Source: Actinomycetes bacterium (lineage in GTDB: Bacteria > Actinomycetota > Actinomycetes > Actinomycetales > Microbacteriaceae). From it: DNA of 29,894 nt. The translations under genes and the position numbers were made by a program. The notes beneath the pieces were generated by a model that saw only the letters and a list, made by a program, of their open reading frames with translations, made no database searches and had not been told where the DNA came from. The DNA is taken from assembly GCA_023386365.1 (NCBI GenBank), contig JAEWJX010000028.1, positions 1 through 29,894 of the forward strand, given 5' to 3'. Of this stretch, positions 1-7,783 are shown in pieces (within the stretch, counting starts at the first letter, position 1; every line of letters begins with the position of its first letter).

Positions 1-1239
1 GGGCGCGGGTGCCGCAACGGGGCGCGGTGCGGCGGCGGGGGCCGGGGGCGCGACCGACGACGACGCATCCGCACCCTCGATGCCGATGCGGCGCTCCAGC
101 CGCTCGACCCGTGCGAGCGCGCCGCGCTCGGTGTCGTCGGACGACGGCACCAGCAGCCGCGCCACCATCAGTTCCAGGTGCAGACGCGGCGACGTGGCGC
201 CCGTCATCTCGGTGAGAGCCGAGTTGACGACGTCGGCCGCCCGCGACAGCTCGACCGGACCGTACGCGGACGCCTGCTGCTGCATCCGCTCGATCTCGTC
301 GGCGGGCACCCCCCGCAGCACCGCGGCGGCGTTGTCGCGCGTGGCGGCGACGACGATGAGGTCGCGCAGCCGCTCGAGCAGATCCTCGACGAAACGGCGC
401 GGGTCTTGCCCGGTCTGGATGACGCGGTCGACACCCGCGAACACGCCCTGCGCGTCGCGCGCGGCCAGCGCATCCACGATCTCGTCGAGCAGCGCGCCAT
501 GGGTGTAGCCGAGCAGCGCCACGGCGCGCTCGTACGCGATCGTCGTGCCCTCCGATCCGGCGATCAGCTGGTCGAGCAGCGACAGGGTGTCACGCACGGA
601 GCCTCCGCCGGCCCGCACCACCAGCGGCAGCACGCCACCCTCGACCTCGATGCCCTCCTCGGTGCACAGGTGCTGCACGTAGTCGAGCATCTGCGCCGGC
701 GGCACCAGCCGGAACGGGTAGTGGTGGGTTCGGCTGCGGATCGTGCCGATGACCTTCTCGGGCTCGGTGGTGGCGAAGATGAACTTCACATGCTCGGGCG
801 GCTCCTCCACGAGCTTCAGCAGCGCGTTGAAGCCCTGCGGCGTCACCATGTGCGCCTCGTCGAGGATGAAGATCTTGAAACGGTCGCGGGCCGGGGCGAA
901 GGCGGCACGCTCGCGCAGGTCGCGGGCGTCGTCGACACCGTTGTGGCTGGCGGCGTCGATCTCGACCACATCCAGCGAGCCGCCGCCGTCGCGCGCCAAC
1001 TCGACACAGCTGGCGCAGGTGCCGCAGGGAGTGTCGGTGGGGCCTTCGGCGCAGTTGAGGCACCGGGCCAGGATGCGCGCGCTCGTCGTCTTGCCGCACC
1101 CGCGGGGGCCGGAGAAGAGGTACGCGTGGTTGACGCGGTCGGTGCGCAGAGCGGTGCGCAGCGGATCGGTCACCTGACTCTGCCCGATCAGTTCGGCGAA
1201 CGTCTCCGGGCGATAGCGACGATAGAGGGCGGTGACCAC
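1..1239 (-). CDS. dnaX: DNA polymerase III subunit gamma/tau, N-terminal part (runs off left edge)
   Basis: Clamp-loader ATPase of the replicative polymerase, which loads the beta sliding clamp. The 413 visible codons begin MVTALYRRYRPETF, the usual DnaX opening. Walker A GPRGCGKTT is at about residues 44-52. Four cysteines of the zinc module follow (CLNC...CGTC..C), then a DEAH Walker B (ILDEAHMV), and SVRDTLSLLDQ, the sensor-2 arginine region. Beyond about residue 390 the protein becomes an Ala/Pro-rich linker, so the tau-like C-terminus lies outside the window. I chose GTG 1239 because the conserved N-terminus starts there. There is no Shine-Dalgarno sequence, but TACTGT lies six nucleotides upstream, suggesting a leaderless mRNA. 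The gene is divergent from the SRP RNA gene, a common actinobacterial arrangement. Confidence 0.96.
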   Translation of the reverse strand, partial: MVTALYRRYRPETFAELIGQSQVTDPLRTALRTDRVNHAYLFSGPRGCGKTTSARILARCLNCAEGPTDTPCGTCASCVELARDGGGSLDVVEIDAASHNGVDDARDLRERAAFAPARDRFKIFILDEAHMVTPQGFNALLKLVEEPPEHVKFIFATTEPEKVIGTIRSRTHHYPFRLVPPAQMLDYVQHLCTEEGIEVEGGVLPLVVRAGGGSVRDTLSLLDQLIAGSEGTTIAYERAVALLGYTHGALLDEIVDALAARDAQGVFAGVDRVIQTGQDPRRFVEDLLERLRDLIVVAATRDNAAAVLRGVPADEIERMQQQASAYGPVELSRAADVVNSALTEMTGATSPRLHLELMVARLLVPSSDDTERGALARVERLERRIGIEGADASSSVAPPAPAAAPRPVAAPAP

Positions 1240-1245
1240 GGGTCC

Positions 1246-1251
1246 ACAGTA
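1246..1251 (-). promoter_or_regulatory. Leaderless -10 element of dnaX
   Basis: On the minus strand TACTGT ends six nucleotides before the GTG start of dnaX, so transcription would begin at or next to the start codon. The same TAnnnT-N6-start spacing recurs at five other genes in this window, which supports it. No good -35 is visible. Confidence 0.55.
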
Positions 1252-1302
1252 GTCGGCGCGGCTGACGTGGGCAGGGTCGGCGGTGGTCGCGGAATCGGCC
1301 AG

Positions 1303-1332
1303 TTCGGGCGGGACCACGGATGCCGGTAGACT
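1303..1332 (+). promoter_or_regulatory. Probable promoter of the SRP RNA gene
   Basis: TTCGGG (1303-1308) and TAGACT (1327-1332) are separated by 18 nt. The expected start, near 1338-1340, coincides with the 5' end of the SRP RNA helix. The -10 is good and the -35 is poor, so this rests mainly on position. Confidence 0.45.
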
Positions 1333-1337
1333 GTCCC

Positions 1338-1428
1338 GCGGCTCCCCGCGTGGCGCCATCCAGGCCAACTCCCCCAGGGCGGAAACGCAGCAAGGGTAAC
1401 CGGGCTCTGGCGGGTGCGCGGGGGGTCC
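1338..1428 (+). ncRNA. ffs: Bacterial small signal recognition particle RNA (4.5S type)
   Basis: RNA scaffold of the signal recognition particle; it binds Ffh and directs membrane-protein targeting. The conserved domain IV is readable: an apical stem GCG-GAAA-CGC with a GNRA tetraloop, then the asymmetric-loop motif AGCAAGGGTAACC. The distal helix closes by pairing CCCCGCG near the 5' end with CGCGGGG near the 3' end. Location between dnaX and a serine tRNA is typical of actinobacteria. The exact ends are estimated from the helix. Confidence 0.88.
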
Positions 1429-1431
1429 TCA

Positions 1432-1516
1432 GGAGGATTCGCCTAGTGGCCTATGGCGCACGCTTGGAAAGCGTGTTGGGTGAAAGCCCTCGGGGGTTCG
1501 AATCCCCCATCCTCCG
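1432..1516 (+). tRNA. tRNA-Ser (anticodon GGA)
   Basis: This is an 85-nt class II tRNA. The acceptor stem pairs GGAGGAT (1432-1438) with ATCCTCC (1509-1515), and the discriminator is G1516. The anticodon stem CACGC/GCGTG encloses loop TTGGAAA, with anticodon GGA at 1466-1468, which reads UCC/UCU codons. A long variable arm follows, typical of tRNA-Ser, and the T-arm has GGTTCGAATCC. The 3' CCA is not encoded. It lies three bases after the SRP RNA region and is probably co-transcribed with it. Confidence 0.97.
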
Positions 1517-2389
1517 CAGCTGAGCGGGTCGCCTCCGGGCGGCCCGCTCTTCGCGTTCCCCACCACCTGCACGCCTCCACGGGGAAGCGAGCAGCCCGGC
1601 GAGCGCCGCGCGAACCTCTTCTCGGTGCCACATGATGTCTTCCGCGATGGCGCGGAAGGTGACCAGACCCTGCTCGGCCGCCGCCGAGTCGCGTCTGCGG
1701 TCCTTCCTCTGAGCCGCCCAGTCCGCGTGGAACGTCCGGCTGTCGCACTCGACGATCAGCCACTCGTCGACGAGGAAGTCGACGCGCCCGACACCCGGGA
1801 TGCTCACCTGGAGGTCGAAGACGCACGGGAGCGAGCGGAGGATGAGCCGCATCAAGGTTTCGGGGCCGGACTCCGCCCGCGGGTCGACGAGCGACCCGAG
1901 CATCCGATAGCTGTGCGGAAGCATGCCGAGCACCTCATCGAGTTCCTCGGCGTCGATCAGTCCGAGATGGAGAGCCGAGTCGATGGTCGCGACGGCGGAC
2001 CGAGGCGACTGACACCGGATGGCGTCATAGACGGCATCGAGGGGTTCGACGCAGAGGGCGTCCGGTTCGGGCCGCCGCACCAGCTTGCGCCGGTGGAGGC
2101 GGTGAGGAAGGGGCGGTCGGGAGAAGCGCGAGGTCGTCGGCTCGACACTGACGTGCAGCCGTTCGTGCTCCACCACGAACACCCCGAGATGGTGAAGGGC
2201 GGAGATGCACGTCAACCGTCCCTTCGCGCGCCCGGCCGCCTGGAAGTCGGGAGGCACCGCAGGGTCGCAATACGCTCCCGAGCGAAGCTGGACGAGGCGC
2301 CCTTCGGTCACGGCCACTCGGATGGCTCGCTCGGTCAATCCGTGTGCCAGGAGATCGCGGGTACGGACGACAGAGGGCAGAGACGTCAT
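1451..2389 (-). CDS. DUF559 / Vsr-like endonuclease-fold protein with N-terminal winged-helix domain
   Basis: A 312-residue protein of an actinobacterial family often labelled 'DUF559' or 'AbiEi-like antitoxin domain'. Residues 1-45 look like the AbiEi-type winged helix (RDLLAHGLTERAIRVAV then LRSGAY). Residues 175-265 carry the PD-(D/E)XK-like core: E178 (SGPETLMR), D204 (VDFLVD), E214-x-D216 (VECD) and the helix KDRRRD. No partner toxin lies beside it, so an antitoxin role is not supported. The cellular function is unknown. Normal homology should end near residue 270. Residues 281-290 are antisense to the tRNA terminator and residues 292-312 are antisense to tRNA-Ser, so the tail (…GDSNPRGLSPNTLSKRAP) is a by-product of the tRNA sequence. 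The start ATG at 2389 has only a weak AGG nearby. Confidence 0.85.
   Translation of the reverse strand: MTSLPSVVRTRDLLAHGLTERAIRVAVTEGRLVQLRSGAYCDPAVPPDFQAAGRAKGRLTCISALHHLGVFVVEHERLHVSVEPTTSRFSRPPLPHRLHRRKLVRRPEPDALCVEPLDAVYDAIRCQSPRSAVATIDSALHLGLIDAEELDEVLGMLPHSYRMLGSLVDPRAESGPETLMRLILRSLPCVFDLQVSIPGVGRVDFLVDEWLIVECDSRTFHADWAAQRKDRRRDSAAAEQGLVTFRAIAEDIMWHREEVRAALAGLLASPWRRAGGGEREERAARRRPAQLRRMGDSNPRGLSPNTLSKRAP
1522..1549 (+). terminator. Intrinsic-type terminator after tRNA-Ser
   Basis: A 12-bp stem pairs GAGCGGGTCGCC (1522-1533) with GGCGGCCCGCTC (1538-1549) around a TCCG loop, with one G-U pair. Only a short T-containing tract (TTCGCGTT) follows, as is common in high-GC genomes. It begins five bases after the tRNA and would end the SRP RNA/tRNA transcript. 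Confidence 0.75.
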
Positions 2390-2475
2390 CCTGCGAACGT
2401 GGACGATCGGCGGGGACGCGGGGATTGCGGAGCCCCGTCTTGGGGGCGACGTCCTGGCTTCGCGTCCCGGGAGGA

Positions 2476-2563
2476 CGTCGGAAACGCATGATCAGAAGGC
2501 CGTCTTTGGCCTATTCCGCCGCCCATAGGGCACAATCGCCCCGGCGATCATGCGATTCCGACG
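2476..2563. repeat. 88-bp element bounded by an 18-bp imperfect inverted repeat with nested hairpins
   Basis: The left arm CGTCGGAAACGCATGATC (2476-2493) and right arm GATCATGCGATTCCGACG (2546-2563) match at 17 of 18 positions as inverted repeats. Inside are two smaller hairpins: AGGCC-N6-GGCCT (2497-2512) and GCCC-ATA-GGGC (2521-2531). The intergenic space 2390-2574 holds nothing else recognisable. It could be a factor-assisted terminator for the ABC permease gene, whose stop is 11 bases away. It could also be a structured RNA or a small repetitive element. There is no T-tract and no clear target duplication. Confidence 0.55.
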
Positions 2564-2574
2564 CGACGGCGCGC

Positions 2575-4152
2575 TCAGTAGCCGACGGTGGCGCGGATGC
2601 GGGTCAGCAGCAGGGGGCCGGTGGTGTCGAAGGCACGGCCGCCCCACACGACGCCGCCCCAGGCGACGGCGACGCCCACGAGCGGGCCGACGACGAACGC
2701 CGCCCACGAGGCGGGGGCGCCGAAGCCGAAGGCGGCGAGCAGCACCAGCACGAGCGACGGCAGGGTGAGGAACCCCGCGAGCAGCGTCAGACCGAACAGG
2801 GCGAGACCGGTGGTGAAGGTGGCGCCCGGCACCCGCTTGAAGATGTTGTCGCCGGATGCGGGCACCGGGATCACGATGTAGGCGGACGAGACGGCGCACA
2901 CGCCGAGGCCGACGAGCAGGGCGCCGACACTGCACCCGAGGATGCCCGGCAGCAGCATCCACCGGCCCGAGAGCGCCACCGTCACGACGGCGACACCCAG
3001 CACGAGCGGCAGGCCGACCGTGGTGGCGGCGAGCAGGCGTCCGGTGCGGTCGGCGCGGCCCCGGATGCCGGTGGCGAGCACCGTCGCGAAGGCGGTGCCG
3101 TCGAAGGCGACGTCGGCGTAAGGCACCAGTCCGAGCAGCAGTGCAGGCAGCACACCCACGAATGCGAACAGCGCGCCGTCGAGGCGACCGCCCATCGCGA
3201 AAGCAAGAAGGATCGGGAGGAGGGCGACGATCACCAGGTTGCGCACATAACGGGGGTCGGTGAGCCAGTAGTGCAGAGCCCGCGCCCAGCTGGCGCCGGT
3301 GCCGCCCGTCGGGAGCACGCCGTAGACGCCGAGACGGCCGCCGCGCACCACAGCGCGGCGATGCGGCGTGAGCACTGCGGCCCGCACGTTGCGCCGCCAC
3401 AGCAGCCACAGCGCGGCGAGGGTGCCCAGCGCGATCAGCAGCTTGAGCCCGGCCGCGCCGAACTCCCCCGCGGCGACGTCGCCGGGCACCGCCCAGGCGG
3501 CGCCGATGGGGGTCCACGAGATCCCCGAGACGGTGGCGAGCACGCGCGCCACGAACTCGTCACCCGACCCGCCCGCGAGCCCCGCGAGGCCGGTGATGAT
3601 GGGGCCGGCGAGCACGAGCGCGGTGAGGGCCAGCAGCCCGAACACGTTGCCGATGCCGCGTCCGCCGCGGGACGAGAATGACGCGACGGTGCGCGACACG
3701 AGGATGCAGGTGAGCACGCCGAGCGGCAGGCACACGAGCGCCGCGGCGAACGCCGTCGGCCAGCGCACCCACGCCGTGAGGGCGCTCAGCGCCCCGAGGG
3801 CGGAGGCGACACCGGGCAGCCCGATGAGCCCGATGGCGGCGAGCGCGAGCATCACCTGACGGGTCGACATCGGGAACGGCGCAAGCCGTTCGGCGTCGAC
3901 GGTCGTGTCGACGCCTCCCGCGAGGAGCGGCGCGACGCCCCAGCCGATCACGAGCAGCGCGCCCCCGATCGTGATGACGACGCGCGTGGGTTCGAGGCCG
4001 AAGCCGCCGATGAGCGCGAGCGAGATCGCGACCACCACGACCGCACCGCCCGCGGCGAGCGCCCCCGCGATGAACCCGACGAGCTGCCACGCGCTGCGCG
4101 TCAGCATGTTGCCGAGGATGCGCAGCCGGATCCTCAGGACTGTCGCAACCAT
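2575..4152 (-). CDS. ABC transporter permease (ABC-2-like, 525 aa)
   Basis: Integral membrane partner of the ATPase encoded directly upstream. The protein has about a dozen hydrophobic segments spread over its length, for example residues 20-48, around 100-130, repeated Leu/Val/Ala helices in the middle, and several in the last 150 residues. There is no signal peptide or soluble domain. ATG 4152 is chosen because it is preceded by GGAAGG at good spacing and because the start overlaps the ATPase gene by 19 bases, indicating translational coupling. The export substrate cannot be deduced. The family includes large two-half permeases seen with antibiotic, lipid or cell-wall exporters. The gene ends next to the 2476-2563 inverted-repeat element. 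Confidence 0.88.
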   Translation of the reverse strand: MVATVLRIRLRILGNMLTRSAWQLVGFIAGALAAGGAVVVVAISLALIGGFGLEPTRVVITIGGALLVIGWGVAPLLAGGVDTTVDAERLAPFPMSTRQVMLALAAIGLIGLPGVASALGALSALTAWVRWPTAFAAALVCLPLGVLTCILVSRTVASFSSRGGRGIGNVFGLLALTALVLAGPIITGLAGLAGGSGDEFVARVLATVSGISWTPIGAAWAVPGDVAAGEFGAAGLKLLIALGTLAALWLLWRRNVRAAVLTPHRRAVVRGGRLGVYGVLPTGGTGASWARALHYWLTDPRYVRNLVIVALLPILLAFAMGGRLDGALFAFVGVLPALLLGLVPYADVAFDGTAFATVLATGIRGRADRTGRLLAATTVGLPLVLGVAVVTVALSGRWMLLPGILGCSVGALLVGLGVCAVSSAYIVIPVPASGDNIFKRVPGATFTTGLALFGLTLLAGFLTLPSLVLVLLAAFGFGAPASWAAFVVGPLVGVAVAWGGVVWGGRAFDTTGPLLLTRIRATVGY

Positions 4153-4907
4153 TGCGGACCTTCCGTGCGGGTGCGTCCGCCGACCAGGTCGAGGAAGCGG
4201 TCCTGCAGGCTGGACCCGGCCCGCACCTCGTCGGTGGTGCCGGCGACCAGCACGCGCCCGGCGGCGACGATGGCGACGTGGTCGCACATCCGCTGCACGA
4301 GGTCCATGGAGTGGCTCGACACGATGACGGTGCCGCCGCTGGCCGTGTAGCCGCGCAGAACATCTTCGATGTTGGCGGCCGACACCGGGTCGACCGACTC
4401 GAACGGTTCGTCGAGCACGAGCAGCCGCGGCGCGTGCACCAGCGCGCACGCGAGGGCCACTTTCTTGACCATGCCGGCGGAGTAGTCGGCGACGGGGGTA
4501 CCGGCGGCGGCGGTGAGGTCGGTGAGGGCGAGCAGGTCGGCGGTGCGCTGGGCGAGCTCCTCCCGCGGGAGGCCGAACATCATGCCGGTGTAGGTGATCA
4601 GCTGTTCGCCGGTGAGGCGGTCGAACAGGCGGATGCCGTCGGCCAGGTTGCCGATCATCGCTTTCGCGGCGACCGGGTCGGTCCACACGTCGCGGCCGTG
4701 CACGGCGGCCGTTCCGGCGTCGGGCCGCAGCAGGCCGGTGGCCATGGAGAGGGTGGTGGTCTTGCCGGCGCCGTTGGGTCCGACGAGGCCGTAGAAGGAT
4801 CCGGTGGGCACCCGCAGGTCGATGCCGGCGACGGCTGGCACCCCGCCGAAGCTCTTGGTGAGGCCGACGAGTTCGAGGGCGGCGGTGACGGGCGGGTCGG
4901 AGGCCAT
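4134..4907 (-). CDS. ABC transporter ATP-binding protein
   Basis: A 257-residue nucleotide-binding subunit that powers the permease encoded downstream. Walker A GPNGAGKTTT is at about residues 38-47. The signature is the divergent YSAGMVKK, Walker B is LLVLDEPFESVDP, and the switch histidine lies in VIVSSHSMD. These fit the CcmA/YadG-type exporter ATPases. ATG 4907 is preferred over GTG 4910 because TAGCGT ends six bases upstream of the ATG, the leaderless arrangement seen elsewhere in this window. The gap to the SulP1 stop is only 19 bases, so readthrough from the SulP1 operon is also possible. Confidence 0.95.
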   Translation of the reverse strand: MASDPPVTAALELVGLTKSFGGVPAVAGIDLRVPTGSFYGLVGPNGAGKTTTLSMATGLLRPDAGTAAVHGRDVWTDPVAAKAMIGNLADGIRLFDRLTGEQLITYTGMMFGLPREELAQRTADLLALTDLTAAAGTPVADYSAGMVKKVALACALVHAPRLLVLDEPFESVDPVSAANIEDVLRGYTASGGTVIVSSHSMDLVQRMCDHVAIVAAGRVLVAGTTDEVRAGSSLQDRFLDLVGGRTRTEGPQWLRQS

Positions 4908-4913
4908 CACGCC

Positions 4914-4919
4914 ACGCTA
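4914..4919 (-). promoter_or_regulatory. Leaderless -10 element of the ABC ATPase gene
   Basis: TAGCGT on the minus strand lies six nucleotides before ATG 4907 and is the same hexamer and spacing as upstream of the PAP2 gene. It would give the ABC pair its own promoter, independent of the SulP1 operon just upstream. Confidence 0.5.
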
Positions 4920-4926
4920 GCGCCCG

Positions 4927-6551
4927 TCAGTCGTCGGCTGCTCCCCCGCGTGCTGGGGCTTCGTGGAGGCGCCCTTCGCCGTCGAGGCGCCGATACCAGG
5001 GCGTCTTCGAGGCGACGTCGACGGCCGGCTGCGGAAGCCCAACGAGGTGCAGGGTGGTGCCGCCGGCGGCGAGTTCGCGGTCGAGGTCCTGCAGCGCGTC
5101 GAGCACGGTGATCGTCATGATCTCCTGCCGGGTGACGTCGAGCCACAGCTCGGTCACCGGGGTGTCGCCGTCGGCCGCGAGCGCGAGCAGGGCGCGTTCG
5201 TTGGCGAGCGCGTTGGCGGTGTAGATGCCGCGGTCGAGGCGCACGAGGAGCGTGCCGCCGTGGCGGGATCTCACCAGCAGCCGCGGCGTGTTCACTTCGC
5301 GCAGCACCATCACGAGCGTCACGACGACGCCGAGGGCGACCGCCACCAGGAGCCCCGCAACGAGGGCGACGAGAGCGACGACCAACGCGATCCAGAAGTC
5401 GCGGGGGCTGATGCGGGCCCACCGCACCAGTTCGGGGATGTTGATGAGCCCCACGACGGCGACGAACACGAGCGACGCGAGGGTGGCCTGCGGAAGCAGC
5501 GACAGCACCGGTCCGAGGAAGAGTGCGACGAGTACGGCGAGTGCGACGGTCACGAGCGACGACACCTGGGTTCTGGCGCCGGAGTTCTGGTTGACGGCGC
5601 TCTGCGAGAATCCGCCCGCCGCCGGCATCGTGGTGAAGAAGGAGCCGATCACGTTGGCGGCTCCGGTGGCGAACAGTTCCTGGTCGCTGTCGACGGGAGG
5701 CTCGGGGGCGCGGCGGATGCTGCGGGCGACGGCCGCGGATTCGAGGAACGCCATGACGGCGATGGCGAGCGCCCCGGGGATGAGGGCGACCAGGTGGGTG
5801 GGGTCGGGGAGGCCGGGCACGGGCAGCCCCGAGGGCACCGGGGCGATGAGGTCGACCCCCCGCTCGTCGATGTGGGCGAGGCCGACCAGCAGGATGCCGC
5901 CGACGACGACGACGAGGGCGCCCGGGATGCGCGGGGCGAAGCGTTGCAGCAGCACGACGATCGCGATCGAGGCGACCGAGAGCGCGACGGTCGGTCCGTT
6001 GACGGAGCCGAGGGCCTCGCCGACCGCGGCGAGGGAGCGGAGGAACCCGTGCCCGCTGAAGTCGTAGGTCTCGCCCAGCAGTTTCGGCAGCTGCCCGACG
6101 GCGACGGTCGCGCCGACCCCGATCTTGAGCCCGAGGACGGTGGCCGAGCTGATGTTCTCGACGAGCCCCCCGAGCCGCAGCAGCCGCGCGAGCACCAGGA
6201 TCACCCCGACGAGCAGGGTGAGGGTGATGACGGAGCCGAGCGGGTCGTCGGACGTCGCGGTGACTCCGGCGGAGACGAGCGTGGTGGCGGTGAGGGTGGC
6301 GATGGTGGAGGTCGTGGAGACGCTCATCGCCCGCGATCCACCGAGCAGCGCGTAGACGGCCATCGGCAGGATGCAGGTGTAGAGGCCGACCTGCACGGGA
6401 AGTTGGGCGATGGTGGCGTAGGCCATCGCCTGGGGGACGACGACGGCACCCGCCGAGAGCCCGGCCACCACATCCGGCAGCACCCAGCCGCGACGGTACC
6501 CGGCGAGCGTGGGCAGGAGGATGCGCGTGCGCGGTCTCGTCGGGGTCTGAC

Positions 6552-6555
<4 letters not shown>
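4927..6555 (-). CDS. SulP-family anion (sulfate) transporter, SulP1
   Basis: A 542-residue SLC26/SulP permease that imports inorganic anions, classically sulfate. After a short N-terminus comes the characteristic DVVAGLSAGAVVVPQAMAYA (first helix, P-Q-A-M-A-Y), followed by the repeated transmembrane core with SGARTQVSSLV and a final helix bundle. A soluble STAS domain covers about residues 440-530 and includes a weak LWLDVT strand. GTG 6555 overlaps the HAD gene stop as GTGA, indicating translational coupling; there is no independent Shine-Dalgarno sequence. It is the third gene of the small protein-HAD-SulP1 operon. The substrate is inferred from the family and the nearby sulfatase; bicarbonate or another anion is possible. 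Confidence 0.93.
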
Positions 6556-7477
<922 letters not shown>

Positions 7478-7481
<4 letters not shown>

Positions 7482-7702
7482 GGCTGGGCTCCTCTGCTGC
7501 CGGGGTCGATGCGCCGCACCTGGTCGAGTTCGAGGCCGAGGTCGGCCAGGCGGGCGAGCACGGAGTGCAGCTCGGCCTGGTCGTGCAGCTCGCCCACGAG
7601 CACGGTGCGTTCGCGCGCCACCCCGGCGCAATCGAACTCGGGGAACGCGGCGGCCAACCGGTCGGACCGCGCGTGCGGGAGGACGATCTCGTAGGTGACC
7701 AT
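7478..7702 (-). CDS. Small conserved protein of unknown function (74 aa)
   Basis: The first gene of the operon with the HAD phosphatase and SulP1. It begins MVTYEIVLPHARSDRL and contains ERTVLVGELHDQAELHSVLARLADLGLELDQVRRID. The block G-x-L-x-D-Q-A-x-L-H-x-x-L-x-R-L-x-x-L-G-L-E-L is one I recognise from many short actinobacterial proteins of unknown function. It suggests a compact alpha/beta fold, with no membrane segment or catalytic motif. ATG 7702 is chosen because GAGGAGGG lies seven bases upstream. An in-frame ATG at 7747 would lie upstream of the proposed transcription start. The strong ribosome site and first position suggest it is made in quantity, perhaps as a regulatory or adaptor protein. 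Confidence 0.85.
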
Positions 7703-7725
7703 CGGACCCTCCTCTCGCACGATCA

Positions 7726-7770
7726 AGGGTCGCGCTCGCGGCGGCATCCGGCATCACCCGGCAGGGGTGA
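7726..7770 (-). promoter_or_regulatory. Promoter of the small protein-HAD-SulP1 operon with TCACCC/GGGTGA box (site B)
   Basis: The inverted repeat TCACCC (7754-7759), five-base spacer, GGGTGA (7765-7770) lies in the 81-bp gap between the LuxR gene and the small gene. Reading toward the operon, its half-site GTGATG is followed after exactly 20 nt by GACCCT (7726-7731), a weak -10-like hexamer. The expected start near 7719 leaves a short leader containing the GAGGAGGG ribosome site. The same box occurs at 12662-12678 and 10214-10231. Confidence 0.6.
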
Positions 7771-7783
7771 CTCGGCTGTGCTC

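Noticed and set aside
1451..2389. Toxin-antitoxin pair based on the AbiEi-like N-terminus
   Set aside because: No AbiEii-type nucleotidyltransferase gene is adjacent, and the C-terminal part is nuclease-like.
2535..2548. Separate palindrome ATCGCC-CC-GGCGAT
   Set aside because: It overlaps the right arm of the larger 2476-2563 inverted repeat, and a two-base loop cannot form in RNA without opening pairs.
2344..3681. Plus-strand open frame of 445 codons opposite the ABC permease
   Set aside because: Extreme Gly/Arg/Gln/His content and no recognisable motif; the opposite strand encodes a coherent membrane protein.
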